64,000 nt of DNA, taken from assembly GCA_004298065.1 (NCBI GenBank), contig SCRL01000036.1:1-64000 (forward strand), given 5' to 3'. Both the position numbers and the translations under genes were made by a program. Source of the stretch: Gammaproteobacteria bacterium. GTDB lineage: Bacteria > Pseudomonadota > Gammaproteobacteria > Acidiferrobacterales > Sulfurifustaceae. Positions 1 to 11,080 of this stretch are shown here, one piece after another. The notes below the pieces were generated by a model. That model was given only the letters and a program-made list of their open reading frames with translations. It had not been told where the DNA came from and searched no databases. Every line of letters begins with the position of its first letter. The first letter of the stretch is position 1.

Positions 1-524
1 ACGCCGAAGGCGAAGAACATCGAGAACACGAAGTCGAGGTACGACTTGATGTCGGTCATCATCTGCACGCCCGGCGGCAGGATGTTGACGAAGAAACCGA
101 ACACCGCCGGGAACACCACGAAATAGGCGAACGCCATGCCGGCGTAGAACAGCAGTACGCTCGACACCATCAGCGGCAACACCATGCGCTTCTCGTGCTT
201 GTAGAGCCCCGGCGCGACGAACGCCCAGACCTGGTACAGCAGGATTGGAATCGTGAGCGTCACCGCGGCCGCGAGCGCGAACTTGAGCGGCGTGAGGAAC
301 GGCGAGGCGACGTCGGTCGCGATCATGCTCATGCCGGGCGGCAGCACCGCCATGAGCGGCCCGGCGATGAACGCGTAGACCTCGTTGGCGAACGGCACCA
401 GCGCGAAGAACACCAGCGCCACCGCGATCACCGCATACAGCAGGCGGTTGCGCAGCTCGATCAGGTGCGAGAGCAGGCTGCCCTCAGCCGCGCCGGGCTC
501 GTTGGATTCGCTTGGTTCGGCCAT
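1..524 (-). CDS. tatC: Sec-independent protein translocase TatC (N-terminal part, cut by window edge)
   Basis: TatC is the polytopic inner-membrane receptor of the twin-arginine translocase; with TatB it binds RR signal peptides of folded proteins. About 174 N-terminal residues are visible, beginning [10 protein letters not shown]. They contain the family-typical [13 protein letters not shown] near residue 18, then hydrophobic segments and the [12 protein letters not shown] motif. The frame is open to the left edge, so the C-terminal helices are missing only because the window ends. The ATG at 524 lies inside the 3' end of tatB (41-nt overlap), which suggests translational coupling. It is the last visible gene of the his-tat run. 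Confidence 0.93.
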   Translation of the reverse strand, partial: MAEPSESNEPGAAEGSLLSHLIELRNRLLYAVIAVALVFFALVPFANEVYAFIAGPLMAVLPPGMSMIATDVASPFLTPLKFALAAAVTLTIPILLYQVWAFVAPGLYKHEKRMVLPLMVSSVLLFYAGMAFAYFVVFPAVFGFFVNILPPGVQMMTDIKSYLDFVFSMFFAFG

Positions 525-912
525 GTCGGGATTTGGCGGCGGTCTTCTTACGCCGGGATTTCTTCTTGCGTGCGGTGGAAGGCGTTTCAGGCGCCGGCGG
601 GGCGATGGTATTCGCCGCCGCGGCGGCGGCCGTGCGGGCCTCGACCGTCTGCAAGTCCTGCATCAGCTTGCTGGAGGAGTCCTCCATCACGTGCCGCGTC
701 TCGTCCAGCTCCTGCTTGAGCTTGTGCAGCTCGGTGAGCTCGGCGTTGTGCAGCTCGCGGTCGAAGTCCGATTTGACCTCGGAAACGAAGCGCCGGATAC
801 GCGCAGTCCAGCGGCCGGCGGCACGCGCCATCTCCGGCAGGCGCTTCGGCCCGAGCACGATGAGCGCCACGAGGCCGATGACCAGCAGCTCGGAGAGGCC
901 GACGTCGAACAT
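484..912 (-). CDS. tatB: Sec-independent protein translocase TatB
   Basis: 142 residues. One N-terminal transmembrane helix (about residues 5-21, [16 protein letters not shown]) is followed by the hinge [13 protein letters not shown] and a long amphipathic, charged helix. The tail is Lys/Arg/Ala-rich. The conserved Glu in the membrane helix and the GP hinge are present, as expected for the Hcf106/TatB branch; the long cytoplasmic region separates it from TatA. It forms the substrate receptor with TatC. It lies 24 nt downstream of tatA and overlaps tatC by 41 nt. Confidence 0.95.
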   Translation of the reverse strand: MFDVGLSELLVIGLVALIVLGPKRLPEMARAAGRWTARIRRFVSEVKSDFDRELHNAELTELHKLKQELDETRHVMEDSSSKLMQDLQTVEARTAAAAAANTIAPPAPETPSTARKKKSRRKKTAAKSRHGRTKRIQRARRG

Positions 913-936
913 GGGCGTGCCCGCGACCGCGCGGGC

Positions 937-1179
937 TTAGGACTTGCTCTTTTCCTTCGAGGTCACTTCGGCGTCGATGACGCGACCCGACTCGGGAATC
1001 TTCTTGGCATCACCGGCCGGGGGCTCGGCGGGTTTCTGCTCCTCGTCCTTCATCGACTGCTTGAAGCTCTTGATGGCGCCGCCGAGGTCGCTGCCGATGT
1101 TGCGCAGCTTCTTGGTGCCGAAAATGAGCAGGATGATCGCCAGAACGACCAGCCAGTGCCAAATACTGAATGAACCCAT
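937..1179 (-). CDS. tatA: Sec-independent protein translocase TatA
   Basis: 80 residues: an N-terminal membrane helix beginning [19 protein letters not shown], then the [20 protein letters not shown] amphipathic helix that defines TatA, and a short charged tail. TatA oligomers form the size-variable conduit of the Tat pathway. The FGTKKLR motif (FG rather than GP at the hinge) marks TatA/E, not TatB. The gene sits 23 nt downstream of hisE, so it is probably co-transcribed with the his operon, an arrangement known from other proteobacteria. Confidence 0.95.
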   Translation of the reverse strand: MGSFSIWHWLVVLAIILLIFGTKKLRNIGSDLGGAIKSFKQSMKDEEQKPAEPPAGDAKKIPESGRVIDAEVTSKEKSKS

Positions 1180-1202
1180 GTTTCTACTCTCCAGTGTTGC
1201 GT

Positions 1203-1526
1203 TCAGCGCTTACCCGCGCGGGCGGCCTTTTCGTCCAGGCCCGAGGTGCCGAAGCGCCGTTCGAGCTCGAAAAGAATATCATCCGGCTTCAATCCCTGCT
1301 GCGCAAGCAGGACCAGCGTATGAAACCAGAGATCGGCGGTTTCATGCACGATTTTCGCCTTGTCGCCGGTCTTGGCCGCGAGCACGGTCTCGGTCGCCTC
1401 CTCGCCGATCTTCTTGAGGATGGCGTCGAGCCCCTTGGCGTACAGCCCGGCCACGTACGACGACGAGGCCTCCGCGCCCTTGCGCGCCTCGAGCACCGCC
1501 GCCAGCTTGTTCAGTGTGTCGGACAT
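1203..1526 (-). CDS. hisE: Phosphoribosyl-ATP pyrophosphatase HisE
   Basis: 107 residues of the all-alpha MazG-like NTP pyrophosphohydrolase fold. It hydrolyses phosphoribosyl-ATP to phosphoribosyl-AMP, the second step of histidine synthesis. The metal-binding helices are visible as [19 protein letters not shown] and the following [14 protein letters not shown]. In Enterobacteria HisI and HisE are fused; here they are separate genes sharing one nucleotide (TAATG), which implies translational coupling. Confidence 0.96.
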   Translation of the reverse strand: MSDTLNKLAAVLEARKGAEASSSYVAGLYAKGLDAILKKIGEEATETVLAAKTGDKAKIVHETADLWFHTLVLLAQQGLKPDDILFELERRFGTSGLDEKAARAGKR

Positions 1527-1915
1527 TACTTTTTATAAATCTCGTCAGGTTGCTTCAGCACCGGTTCCACGTTCACCCAGCGGCCGTTTTCCAGGCGCTG
1601 GTAGAAACAGCGCTCGCGCCCGGTGTGGCAGGCGATACCGCCGACCTGTTCCACCAGCAGCAGCACCGCGTCGTTGTCGCAGTCGAGCCGGATTTCCTTG
1701 AGCCGCTGCACGTGCCCCGACTCCTCGCCCTTGCGCCAGAGTTTCTTGCGCGAGCGCGACCAGTAGACCGCGCGGTCTTCTTTCTGCGTCGCCGCGAGCG
1801 CCTCGCGGTTGGCCCAGGCGAGCGTCAGCACCTTGCCGGTCGCCGCCTCCTGCGCGATCACCGGCACGAGGCCGTCACTGTTCCACTTGATGGCATCGAG
1901 CCAGGCATCGGACAT
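1526..1915 (-). CDS. hisI: Phosphoribosyl-AMP cyclohydrolase HisI
   Basis: 129 residues. HisI opens the adenine ring of phosphoribosyl-AMP. Family motifs are present: [27 protein letters not shown], the metal-site DCDND, and the zinc-site segment [13 protein letters not shown]. Zinc Cys residues lie in DCDND and in the CHTGRERC segment. It is monofunctional (no HisE domain). It lies 40 nt downstream of hisF and overlaps hisE by one nucleotide. Confidence 0.96.
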   Translation of the reverse strand: MSDAWLDAIKWNSDGLVPVIAQEAATGKVLTLAWANREALAATQKEDRAVYWSRSRKKLWRKGEESGHVQRLKEIRLDCDNDAVLLLVEQVGGIACHTGRERCFYQRLENGRWVNVEPVLKQPDEIYKK

Positions 1916-1955
1916 GCCGGGGATTATACAGGATGGCCGGGCGCCGGCCTGCCGT

Positions 1956-2716
<761 letters not shown>

Positions 2717-2717
<1 letters not shown>

Positions 2718-3466
2718 TAGGTTTTCTTGCCCAACTCGTCCGCGAGCTTCTGCGCTTCGGCGAAGTCGAGCGTGCCCTCGTAGATCGCGCGGCCGGTGAT
2801 GGCGCCGACGATGCCGTGGTCGGTGACCTTGCACAGGTGACGGATGTCGTCGAGATTAGTGATACCGCCGGAGGCGATCACGGGAATGGAGATACTGTTC
2901 GCCAGCCGCACGGTGGCGTCGACGTTGACGCCGGTGAGCATGCCGTCGCGCCCGATGTCGGTGTAGATGATCGCGTCCACGCCCTCGTCCTGGAACTTCT
3001 TCGCCAAATCGATGACATCGTGCCCGGAGAGCTTGGACCAGCCGTCGATCGCGACCTTGCCGTCCTTCGCGTCCAGGCCGACGATGATGTGGCCGGGGAA
3101 CTCGGCGCACACGTCGGACACAAAATGCGGCGCGTTCACCGCCTTGGTGCCGAGGATGACATAGCGCACGCCGATATCGAGGTAACGCTGGATGGTTTCT
3201 TCGTCGCGGATGCCGCCGCCGATCTGCACCGGAACCTTCGGGAACGCCTCGACGATCTCGCGGATGGCGTCCTCGTTCACCGGTTTCCCATCGCGCGCGC
3301 CGTTCAGATCCACGAGGTGCAGCCGGCGCGCGCCGGCCTTGACCCAACGGCTGGCGGCGTCAATCGGCCGGTTGTCGAACACCGTGACCTGGTCCATCTG
3401 GCCCTGGCGCAGGCGCACGCACTTGCCGTCCTTGATATCAATGGCGGGGATGACGAGCAGCGACAT
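2717..3466 (-). CDS. hisA: ProFAR isomerase HisA
   Basis: 249 residues, (beta-alpha)8 barrel. HisA carries out the Amadori rearrangement of ProFAR to PRFAR. It begins [19 protein letters not shown] with the catalytic Asp in PAIDIKDG; the second catalytic Asp lies in [11 protein letters not shown]. Barrel phosphate loops [10 protein letters not shown] and [11 protein letters not shown] are intact. Its ATG at 3466 is separated from hisH by 102 nt carrying part of a dispersed repeat. It is followed by hisF with a one-nucleotide overlap. Confidence 0.96.
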
Positions 3467-3483
3467 GGAGCGTAAAAACGATT

Positions 3484-3512
3484 TAACGGGATTTTTTAGG
3501 ATTTACAGGATT
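3484..3512. repeat. Partial ACAGGATT-family repeat in the hisH-hisA gap
   Basis: The stretch TAACGGGATTTTTTAGGATT and the following TACAGGATT closely match one arm of the larger repeats at 9398-9495 and 33908-33975, with about three mismatches over 29 positions. It looks like a solitary, decayed arm. Confidence 0.6.
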
Positions 3513-3568
3513 GGTGCAGGAATGCGAAAGCGGCGCAAGTCGGAATCCTATGTATCTTATATAGACGC

Positions 3569-4216
3569 TCAGACGGCGCCATTCCAGCCGACGAAGTTCT
3601 CGAGCAGCTTCAGCCCCGCCTTCTGGCTTTTTTCCGGGTGGAACTGCACGGCGAAGATATTGGCACGCGCGGCGGCCGAGGTAAACCGCAGGCCGTAGTC
3701 GGTGGTCGCGGCGATATCGGCCGCGTCGGCGGCCTCGGCGTAATAGCTGTGCACGAAATAGAAGCGCGCGTCCTGCGGGATGCCGCGCCACAGCGGGTGC
3801 GCCCGTTCCTGGTGCACCTGGTTCCAGCCCATGTGCGGGACCTTGAGCGGCAGGCCGGAGGCCTCGTGCATTTTTTCCGGTGGAAACAGGCGCACGCTCC
3901 CGGGCAGGACGCTGAAACAGGGCGTACCGCCACCCTCCTCGCTGAAATCGTAAAGCGCTTGCAGCCCGAGACAAATGCCGAGAAACGGCTTGGCGCGCAG
4001 GGCCTCGAACACCGCCTCGCGCAAACCACCCTGGCCAAGTGCGGTAATGCAGCCGCCGATGGCGCCCTGGCCGGGAAACACCACCCGGTCGGCGTGCCGG
4101 ATCATGTCCGGGTCGGAGGTCAGCTGCACGCGCGCGGACGGCGCGACGTGCTCGAGCGCCTTGCACACGGAGCGCAGGTTGCCCATGCCGTAGTCGATTA
4201 CCGCGACGGAAGTCAT
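3569..4216 (-). CDS. hisH: Imidazole glycerol phosphate synthase glutaminase subunit HisH
   Basis: 215 residues, class I glutamine amidotransferase that supplies ammonia to HisF. The catalytic triad is visible: nucleophile Cys82 in LGICLGLQ, and His and Glu in FAVQFHPEKSQ near the C-terminus. The oxyanion strand FPGQGAIGG is also present. The ATG at 4216 is chosen because MTSVAVIDYGMGNLRSV is the family N-terminus; upstream in-frame codons are not conserved. hisB ends 40 nt upstream and hisA starts 102 nt downstream. Confidence 0.96.
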   Translation of the reverse strand: MTSVAVIDYGMGNLRSVCKALEHVAPSARVQLTSDPDMIRHADRVVFPGQGAIGGCITALGQGGLREAVFEALRAKPFLGICLGLQALYDFSEEGGGTPCFSVLPGSVRLFPPEKMHEASGLPLKVPHMGWNQVHQERAHPLWRGIPQDARFYFVHSYYAEAADAADIAATTDYGLRFTSAAARANIFAVQFHPEKSQKAGLKLLENFVGWNGAV

Positions 4217-4256
4217 GTTTCTTTGAGACCGCAGCTGAACGCGGTTATGAGCAGTT

Positions 4257-4847
4257 TTACAGGCTTCCCTTGGTCGAGGGCACGACGTCGCCCGCGCGTG
4301 GGTCGCGTTCGAGCGCGGCGCGCAGCGCGCGCCCGAAGGCCTTGAACACGGTTTCGGCGATGTGGTGCGAATTCTTGCCGCGCAGGACATCGACGTGCAG
4401 CGTCAGCTGCGCGTGGTTGGTCAGGCCCTGGAAGAACTCGTGCAGCAGGTCCACGTCGAACTCGCCGACGCGGGCGCGCGGGTACTCGACGTGGTATTCC
4501 AGGCCGGGACGGCCGGAGAAATCCACGACCACACGCGACAGCGCCTCGTCGAGCGGCACGTAGGCGTGGCCGTAACGACGGATGCCCTTCTTGTCGCCCG
4601 CCGCCTTCGCCAGCGCCTGGCCGAGGGTGATGCCCACGTCCTCGACCGTGTGGTGCGCGTCGATGTGCAGATCGCCCTTGGCCTCGATGCTGAGGTCGAT
4701 GAGGCCGTGGCGCGCCACCTGCTCCAACATGTGTTCGAGGAACGGCACGCCGAGTTTGAGCGTGCAGCGGCCGTCACCGTCGAGGTTCACGCCGACGGTG
4801 ATCTGGGTTTCCTTGGTGTTGCGCGTGACGCTGGCGGTGCGGGACAT
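4257..4847 (-). CDS. hisB: Imidazoleglycerol-phosphate dehydratase HisB (monofunctional)
   Basis: 196 residues, the length of the stand-alone dehydratase. It lacks the N-terminal HAD phosphatase domain of enterobacterial HisB, so histidinol-phosphate phosphatase must be supplied elsewhere. Dimanganese-site motifs are clear: [28 protein letters not shown], and the C-terminal half repeat [16 protein letters not shown] with [19 protein letters not shown]. It lies in his operon order between hisC and hisH. Confidence 0.96.
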   Translation of the reverse strand: MSRTASVTRNTKETQITVGVNLDGDGRCTLKLGVPFLEHMLEQVARHGLIDLSIEAKGDLHIDAHHTVEDVGITLGQALAKAAGDKKGIRRYGHAYVPLDEALSRVVVDFSGRPGLEYHVEYPRARVGEFDVDLLHEFFQGLTNHAQLTLHVDVLRGKNSHHIAETVFKAFGRALRAALERDPRAGDVVPSTKGSL

Positions 4848-4866
4848 GACTAAAACGATGGTATCA

Positions 4867-4944
4867 CAAATTTGTCGGGAACAAATTTGAACGGCGGAGC
4901 ATAAGCGACGCCAGCCCCGAAGGGGCGAGCCTCATGGATGAGGC
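4867..4944. repeat. Hairpin cluster in the hisC-hisB gap
   Basis: Three short inverted repeats lie in a row: CAAATTTGT/ACAAATTTG (4867-4889), CCCC-GAA-GGGG (4915-4925) and GCCTCAT-gg-ATGAGGC running into the end of hisC (4929-4944). No T-tract follows on the minus strand, so they are not standard terminators. They may affect mRNA stability or relative expression; this is inference. Confidence 0.5.
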
Positions 4945-6032
4945 GAGTACAGCACCGCTTTTTTCAGGGCAGCGAGGAAGCGTGTGTTCTCCTCCGGCGC
5001 ACCCACGGTCACGCGCAGGCAACCGGCGAGCGCCGGATGGCTGCCGTCGAGATTCTTTATAAGAATGCCCTGCCCCTTGAGCGCGGCGAACAGCTCGCCC
5101 ACCGGCCGGCCCTCGACCCGGAACAGGATGAAGTTCGCGCTCGACGGCCAGACAGTCAGGCCCGGCAGGTCGGCCAGTTCGGTATACAGCGTTTCGCGGT
5201 CGGCGCGAATGCGCGCCGCCTGCTCGTCCAGCACCGTCTGGTGCTTGAGCGCGAACTCGGCGCTCGCCTGGCTCAGGCTGTTGATGTTGTACGGCAGGCG
5301 CACCTTGTTGAACTCCTCGATCCAGCGCGGCTCACCCGCGAGCACGCCGAGGCGCAGCCCGGCGAGCCCCTGTTTTGACAGCGTGCGCATGACCAGCAGG
5401 TTGTCGTACAGCCCGAGCCGATCCATGAAACTCTGCTGGCAAAACGCGTGGTAAGCCTCGTCCACGACCACCAGCCCTTGGGTGCGGCGCACGATCTCCT
5501 CGACCGCCGCGGCATCGAACAGGTTGCCGGTCGGGTTGTTCGGCCAGGCGAGAAACACGACCGCCGGCTTGTGGTGCGCGATGTCTTCGAGCATGGCTTC
5601 GGTATCGAGCGCGAAGTCCGGCGTGAGCGGCACACCGACGAACTTCATGCCGGCCATGGTCGCAGTCATCTCGTACATCACGAACGTCGGCACCGGCGCC
5701 AGCACGACCGCGCCGGGACGCGCGAGGCTCATGAGGATGATCTGGATCAGCTCGTCCGAGCCGTTGCCGAGCATCAGCTCCATGCCGGCCGGCACGCTGT
5801 AGACCTGCTTGAGGCGCGCGCGCAGCGCGTTGGCCGCGGGATCGGGGTAGCGGTTGAGCGCGACGCTCTTCAGCGCCTCGCACCACTCGCGCTTGAGCTC
5901 CTCCGGCCAACCGTAGGGATTCTCCATGGCGTCGAGCTTCACCATGCCCGTGGCTTCGGGCACGTGATAGGCCTTGAGCGCCCGGATTTCCGTGCGAATC
6001 AGGCGCGCGATTTTTCCTTCAATACTTTCCAT
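4932..6032 (-). CDS. hisC: Histidinol-phosphate aminotransferase HisC
   Basis: 366 residues, fold-type I PLP aminotransferase converting imidazole acetol phosphate to histidinol phosphate. The PLP lysine lies in MRTLSKQGLAGLRLG; NNPTG and VVVDEAYHAF give the cofactor contacts; LDAMENPYG and NRYPDP are family signatures. The start ATG at 6032 (MESIEGKIARLI) is preferred. ATG at 6041 is possible, but further upstream codons fall inside a dispersed palindromic repeat and encode the spurious-looking HRGHRDHRG. No strong ribosome-binding site is visible for either start. Confidence 0.93.
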   Translation of the reverse strand: MESIEGKIARLIRTEIRALKAYHVPEATGMVKLDAMENPYGWPEELKREWCEALKSVALNRYPDPAANALRARLKQVYSVPAGMELMLGNGSDELIQIILMSLARPGAVVLAPVPTFVMYEMTATMAGMKFVGVPLTPDFALDTEAMLEDIAHHKPAVVFLAWPNNPTGNLFDAAAVEEIVRRTQGLVVVDEAYHAFCQQSFMDRLGLYDNLLVMRTLSKQGLAGLRLGVLAGEPRWIEEFNKVRLPYNINSLSQASAEFALKHQTVLDEQAARIRADRETLYTELADLPGLTVWPSSANFILFRVEGRPVGELFAALKGQGILIKNLDGSHPALAGCLRVTVGAPEENTRFLAALKKAVLYSPHP

Positions 6033-6043
6033 AAGAAACATGA

Positions 6044-6119
<76 letters not shown>

Positions 6120-6123
6120 ATGA

Positions 6124-7431
6124 TTATTTCTTGATCCGATACTCCGCCGAACGCGCATGCGCCGTTAGGCCCTCGCCGCGCGCGAGCACCGAGGCGGTGC
6201 GCCCGAGCGTGTCGGCCGCCTGCGGCGTGCACTGGATCAGGCTCGTGCGCTTCTGGAAGTCGTACACGCCGAGCGGCGAGGAAAAGCGCGCGGTGCCGGA
6301 GGTCGGCAGCACGTGGTTCGGTCCGGCGCAGTAGTCGCCGAGCGCTTCCGCCGTGTGGCGCCCGAGAAAGATGGCGCCGGCGTGGTTCACGCGCGCCGCC
6401 GCCTTGAGCGGCTCCTCGATGGAAAGCTCCAAGTGCTCGGGCGCAATGCGGTTAACAAGCGCGAGTGCTTCATCGAGCCCGCCGACGGTGATGAGCGCGC
6501 CGGCGCGGTCGAGCGACTTATAAACGATGTCGCGCCGCTCCAGCGTCGGCAACAGTTTCTCGATCGCCGCCGCCACCTGCTGGGTGAATTTCTCATCGAG
6601 ACTAATGAGAATGGCCTGCGCTTCCTCGTCGTGCTCGGCCTGCGAAAACAGATCCATCGCCACCCACTCGGGGTCGGTCTTGCCGTCGCACACCACGACG
6701 ATTTCAGACGGTCCGGCGATCATGTCGATATCCACGGCGCCGAACACCAAGCGCTTGGCAGCAGCGACGTATATGTTTCCGGGACCGACGATCTTGTCCA
6801 CCTTCGGGACCGTTTGGGTACCGTAGGCGAGCGCCGCCACCGCCTGCGCGCCGCCGATAGTAAACACGCAGTCGACGCCGGCAAGATGGGCGGCGCCGAG
6901 CACCAGTGGATTGAGTGCGCCGTCCGGCGCCGGCACGACCATGACGATCTCCGGTACCGCGGCAACCTTGGCCGGGATCGCGTTCATCAGCACCGACGAC
7001 GGGTACGCCGCCTTGCCGCCGGGCACGTACAGCCCGACGCGCTCGAGCGGCGTCACCTGCTGGCCGAGCAGCGTGCCGTCGGGCTCGGTATAGCTCCAGG
7101 ATTCGGTCCTCTGGCGCTCGTGGTAGGCGCGGATGCGCTCGGCGGCGTTGGCGAGTGCGTCATATTGTTCCTTGCTCAGCGCGCGCGCCGTTTCGCGCAG
7201 GCGCGTGCGCGGAATTTCGAGCTCGGCAACCGAAGCGGCCTCGCGCCGATCGAACTGGCGGGTGTAGTCGAGCAGCGCCGCGTCGCCGCGGGCGCGCACG
7301 TCCTCGACGATGGCGCGCACACGCGCTTCGATCTCGGGATCGGGGGCTTGCGTGCGCGCAAGCAACTGCACGAACGCGGCCTCGAAGCCGGCATCGCGGG
7401 TGGACAGCCGTCTCAGGTTCAGGCCGGACAC
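6124..7431 (-). CDS. hisD: Histidinol dehydrogenase HisD
   Basis: 435 residues; zinc enzyme that oxidises histidinol to histidine in two NAD-dependent steps. Visible signatures: [18 protein letters not shown], the NAD-binding [13 protein letters not shown], the zinc-ligand region [14 protein letters not shown], the catalytic Glu-His in IAPEHLEL, and the C-terminal [12 protein letters not shown] zinc His region. The start is GTG at 7431, four nucleotides after the hisG stop. The CACAGAG repeat separates it from hisC. Confidence 0.96.
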   Translation of the reverse strand: MSGLNLRRLSTRDAGFEAAFVQLLARTQAPDPEIEARVRAIVEDVRARGDAALLDYTRQFDRREAASVAELEIPRTRLRETARALSKEQYDALANAAERIRAYHERQRTESWSYTEPDGTLLGQQVTPLERVGLYVPGGKAAYPSSVLMNAIPAKVAAVPEIVMVVPAPDGALNPLVLGAAHLAGVDCVFTIGGAQAVAALAYGTQTVPKVDKIVGPGNIYVAAAKRLVFGAVDIDMIAGPSEIVVVCDGKTDPEWVAMDLFSQAEHDEEAQAILISLDEKFTQQVAAAIEKLLPTLERRDIVYKSLDRAGALITVGGLDEALALVNRIAPEHLELSIEEPLKAAARVNHAGAIFLGRHTAEALGDYCAGPNHVLPTSGTARFSSPLGVYDFQKRTSLIQCTPQAADTLGRTASVLARGEGLTAHARSAEYRIKK

Positions 7432-7435
7432 GGCG

Positions 7436-8080
7436 TTAACCCGCCGCCTGCGCCAGACGGTCGACGAGGCTCTTCAAGCGCGCGTGCTTCATCTTCATCG
7501 CCGCCTTGTTGGCCACGAGCCAGGCCGAGATGTCGGCGATGTGCTCGACCTCGGCCAGGCCGTTGGCCTTGAGCGTCTTGCCGGTATCCACCAGGTCCAC
7601 GATACGGTCGGACAGGCCCACGAGCGGCGCGAGCTCCATCGAGCCGTAGAGCTTGATGATGTCGGTCTGGATGCCCTTGGCGGCGAAGTGGCGCTGCGTG
7701 GTTTTTACATACTTGGAGGCGATGCGCAGTCGCGTCCAGGACTTGGGGTCGTCGCGCGCCGCGAGCCCCACGGGCTCGGCCACCATGAGGCGGCAACGCG
7801 CGATCTTAAGGTCCACGAGCTCGTACAGCCCGTCGCCCTCGTTCTCCATCAGCACGTCCTTGCCGGCGATGCCGAGGTCGGCGGCGCCGAAACGCACGTA
7901 GGTCGGCACGTCGGCGGCGCGGATGATGACGAGCTTGAGGTCCGGCGAATTCGTGTCGAGGATGAGCTTGCGGCTCTTGAGCGGGTCTTCGGCCGGTTCC
8001 ACGCCGGCGCGCTTCAGGAGCGGCAGGCTCTCTTCCAGGATGCGCCCCTTGGAGAGCGCCAGGCGAATCGTGGCGTCCAT
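7436..8080 (-). CDS. hisG: ATP phosphoribosyltransferase HisG, short form
   Basis: 214 residues. It condenses ATP with PRPP in the first, committed step of histidine synthesis. It starts [20 protein letters not shown]. Short-form enzymes lack the C-terminal ACT-like histidine-sensing domain of the roughly 300-residue E. coli enzyme and, in characterised systems, need the HisRS-like regulatory subunit HisZ for activity. No hisZ is present in this window. The PRPP loop is [14 protein letters not shown]. The ATG at 8080 is two nucleotides after the murA stop; upstream in-frame codons lie inside murA. Confidence 0.95.
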   Translation of the reverse strand: MDATIRLALSKGRILEESLPLLKRAGVEPAEDPLKSRKLILDTNSPDLKLVIIRAADVPTYVRFGAADLGIAGKDVLMENEGDGLYELVDLKIARCRLMVAEPVGLAARDDPKSWTRLRIASKYVKTTQRHFAAKGIQTDIIKLYGSMELAPLVGLSDRIVDLVDTGKTLKANGLAEVEHIADISAWLVANKAAMKMKHARLKSLVDRLAQAAG

Positions 8081-8082
8081 GG

Positions 8083-9495
<1,413 letters not shown>

Positions 9496-9536
9496 GAATC
9501 GCTTTTACCTTTGTTTGACAGGGCTTAATAGTACAG

Positions 9537-9567
9537 AAAAAAACAGGGCCGCCCTAGGGCGGCCCTG
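9537..9567 (-). terminator. Rho-independent terminator after grxD
   Basis: A perfect 24-nt palindrome (CAGGGCCGCC-CTAG-GGCGGCCCTG, 9544-9567) is followed on the minus strand by seven T residues (A-run 9537-9543). It lies about 25 nt past the grxD stop and separates grxD from the murA-his run. Confidence 0.9.
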
Positions 9568-9591
9568 CATGTTCGCAGCGGTCTAACGTAT

Positions 9592-9915
9592 TCAGGCGGC
9601 CTGGCCCTGCGCCTTGGCCACCAGTTGCTGCAGCTCGCCCTTCTGGTACAGCTCGGTCATGATGTCGCAGCCGCCGACCAGCTCGCCGCCGATGTAAAGC
9701 TGGGGGAACGTCGGCCAGTGGGAAAAGTCCTTCAGGCCCTGGCGCAGCTCGGGGTCGGACAGCACGTCATAGGACGCGAACTTCGCGCCGCAGGAGGACA
9801 GCATCTGTGACGCCTTGGCCGAGAAGCCGCACTGCGGCACCTGCGGGTTGCCCTTCATGTAGAGCACGATCTTGTCCTTGCCCAGCTGCTCGCGGATTTT
9901 GTCCTGCACGTTCAT
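9592..9915 (-). CDS. grxD: Monothiol glutaredoxin, Grx4/GrxD type
   Basis: 107 residues, thioredoxin fold. The monothiol active site CGFS (in VPQCGFSAKAS, about residue 29) and the glutathione-binding WPTFPQLYIGGELVGGCDI define the iron-sulfur-binding Grx4 class. Such proteins carry [2Fe-2S] clusters and pair with BolA-type proteins; an ibaG/BolA gene lies just upstream (9953-10177), which supports that partnership. A GAGAGG ribosome-binding site precedes the ATG at 9915. A strong terminator follows. Confidence 0.96.
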   Translation of the reverse strand: MNVQDKIREQLGKDKIVLYMKGNPQVPQCGFSAKASQMLSSCGAKFASYDVLSDPELRQGLKDFSHWPTFPQLYIGGELVGGCDIMTELYQKGELQQLVAKAQGQAA

Positions 9916-9952
9916 GGTTGCGACCTCTCTGTTCGTTTGCGAAACGGCGCCG

Positions 9953-10177
9953 TCACTCGCCCGGCGCCAGGGCCTTGATCGACAGCGCGTGAATCTCGTT
10001 GCCCATTTTCGTCCCCAAGGTGCGATACACCATCTGGTGACGCTGCAACGTGCTCTTGCCGGTAAATTGATCGGAAACGACCAGCGCCTCGAAGTGATGG
10101 CCGTCGCCGGCGACCTCGACGCGCGCGCCGGGGAGGCCCTGCGCGATCAACTGCTGGATGTCTTCCGGCATGTACAT
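9953..10177 (-). CDS. ibaG: BolA/IbaG family protein
   Basis: 74 residues, small class II KH-like fold of the BolA family. The family core GDGHHFEALVVSDQFTGKST and RHQMVYRTLG is clear, with the conserved His residues that can help ligate a shared [2Fe-2S] cluster with a monothiol glutaredoxin. Length and position near murA and the mla genes point to IbaG rather than BolA itself. The start may be the ATG at 10177 or the one at 10171 (MPEDIQQ). It is 37 nt upstream of grxD, likely in one operon. Confidence 0.9.
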   Translation of the reverse strand: MYMPEDIQQLIAQGLPGARVEVAGDGHHFEALVVSDQFTGKSTLQRHQMVYRTLGTKMGNEIHALSIKALAPGE

Positions 10178-10318
10178 GGCGATTTTGTAACTATGCGGTC
10201 GTTTGGAATGATTTCAAGTCTGCAACCGCGCCATCCTGGCGCGCAGCCCTTGCCTCGGTCCCATCGGCAAGAGCGCGCAGGATACGTTACGGACCCGGGA
10301 AAATAAAGCAAACGCAGT

Positions 10319-11080
10319 CTAATCCCGTATTTTGTAACCGGTTTTGAGCATGCCGTACGCGATCCCCGAGAGCAGTAGCAGGAACGCGCCGGCGACGGCA
10401 AGGCTTAACAACGGCGATACGTCGGACACGCCGAAAAAGCCGTAGCGGAAGCCGTCGATCAGATAGAAAAACGGATTTAAGTGCGACAGGGTCTGCCAGA
10501 AATCCGGCAACGAATGGATCGAATAGAACACGCCCGAGAGGAACGACAGCGGCAGCACGATGAAATTCTGGAACCCGGCGAGCTGGTCGAACTTGTCGGC
10601 CCAGATGCCGGCGATCACGCCGAGCGCACCGAGCGCGGCGCTCCCCAGCACCGCAAACAGCAGCAGGTAAAGCGGGTGCACCAGCGACAACGGCACGAAC
10701 CACACGGCCACGACCCAGACACCGACGCCCACGAGCACGCCGCGCACGCACGCCGCCGCGACGAACGCGAGGAAAAGCTCGAAGTGCGACAGCGGCGTGA
10801 CCAGGATAAAAATAAGGTTGCCCGTGATCTTCGACTGGATCAGGCTCGAAGACGAATTGGCGAAGGCGTTCTGGATGACCGACATCATCATCAGGCCGGG
10901 CACGAGGAACGCGCTGTAGCCCACGCCGGGAAACACCTCCACGCGCCCTTCGAGCACGTGGCTGAAGATGAGAAAATAGAGCAGCACGGTGATGACCGGC
11001 GCCACCAGCGTCTGCAACAGCACCTTCCAGAAGCGCAGTACCTCCTTGCAGAACAGCGTCTTGAAGCCGAGCAGGTTCAT
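10319..11080 (-). CDS. ABC-2 type transporter permease (YadH-like)
   Basis: 253 residues with about six membrane helices. Typical ABC-2 permease features are visible: the amphipathic N-terminus KTLFCKEVLRFWKVLLQT, the stretch FLVPGLMMMSVIQNAF, and the signature PLSFLSGVFYSIHSLPDFWQ. It overlaps the upstream ATPase gene by four nucleotides (ATGA), so the two form one exporter. E. coli YadGH is the nearest family comparison; its substrate is not settled. Location next to mla and murA hints at an envelope role, but this is inference. Confidence 0.9.
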   Translation of the reverse strand: MNLLGFKTLFCKEVLRFWKVLLQTLVAPVITVLLYFLIFSHVLEGRVEVFPGVGYSAFLVPGLMMMSVIQNAFANSSSSLIQSKITGNLIFILVTPLSHFELFLAFVAAACVRGVLVGVGVWVVAVWFVPLSLVHPLYLLLFAVLGSAALGALGVIAGIWADKFDQLAGFQNFIVLPLSFLSGVFYSIHSLPDFWQTLSHLNPFFYLIDGFRYGFFGVSDVSPLLSLAVAGAFLLLLSGIAYGMLKTGYKIRD

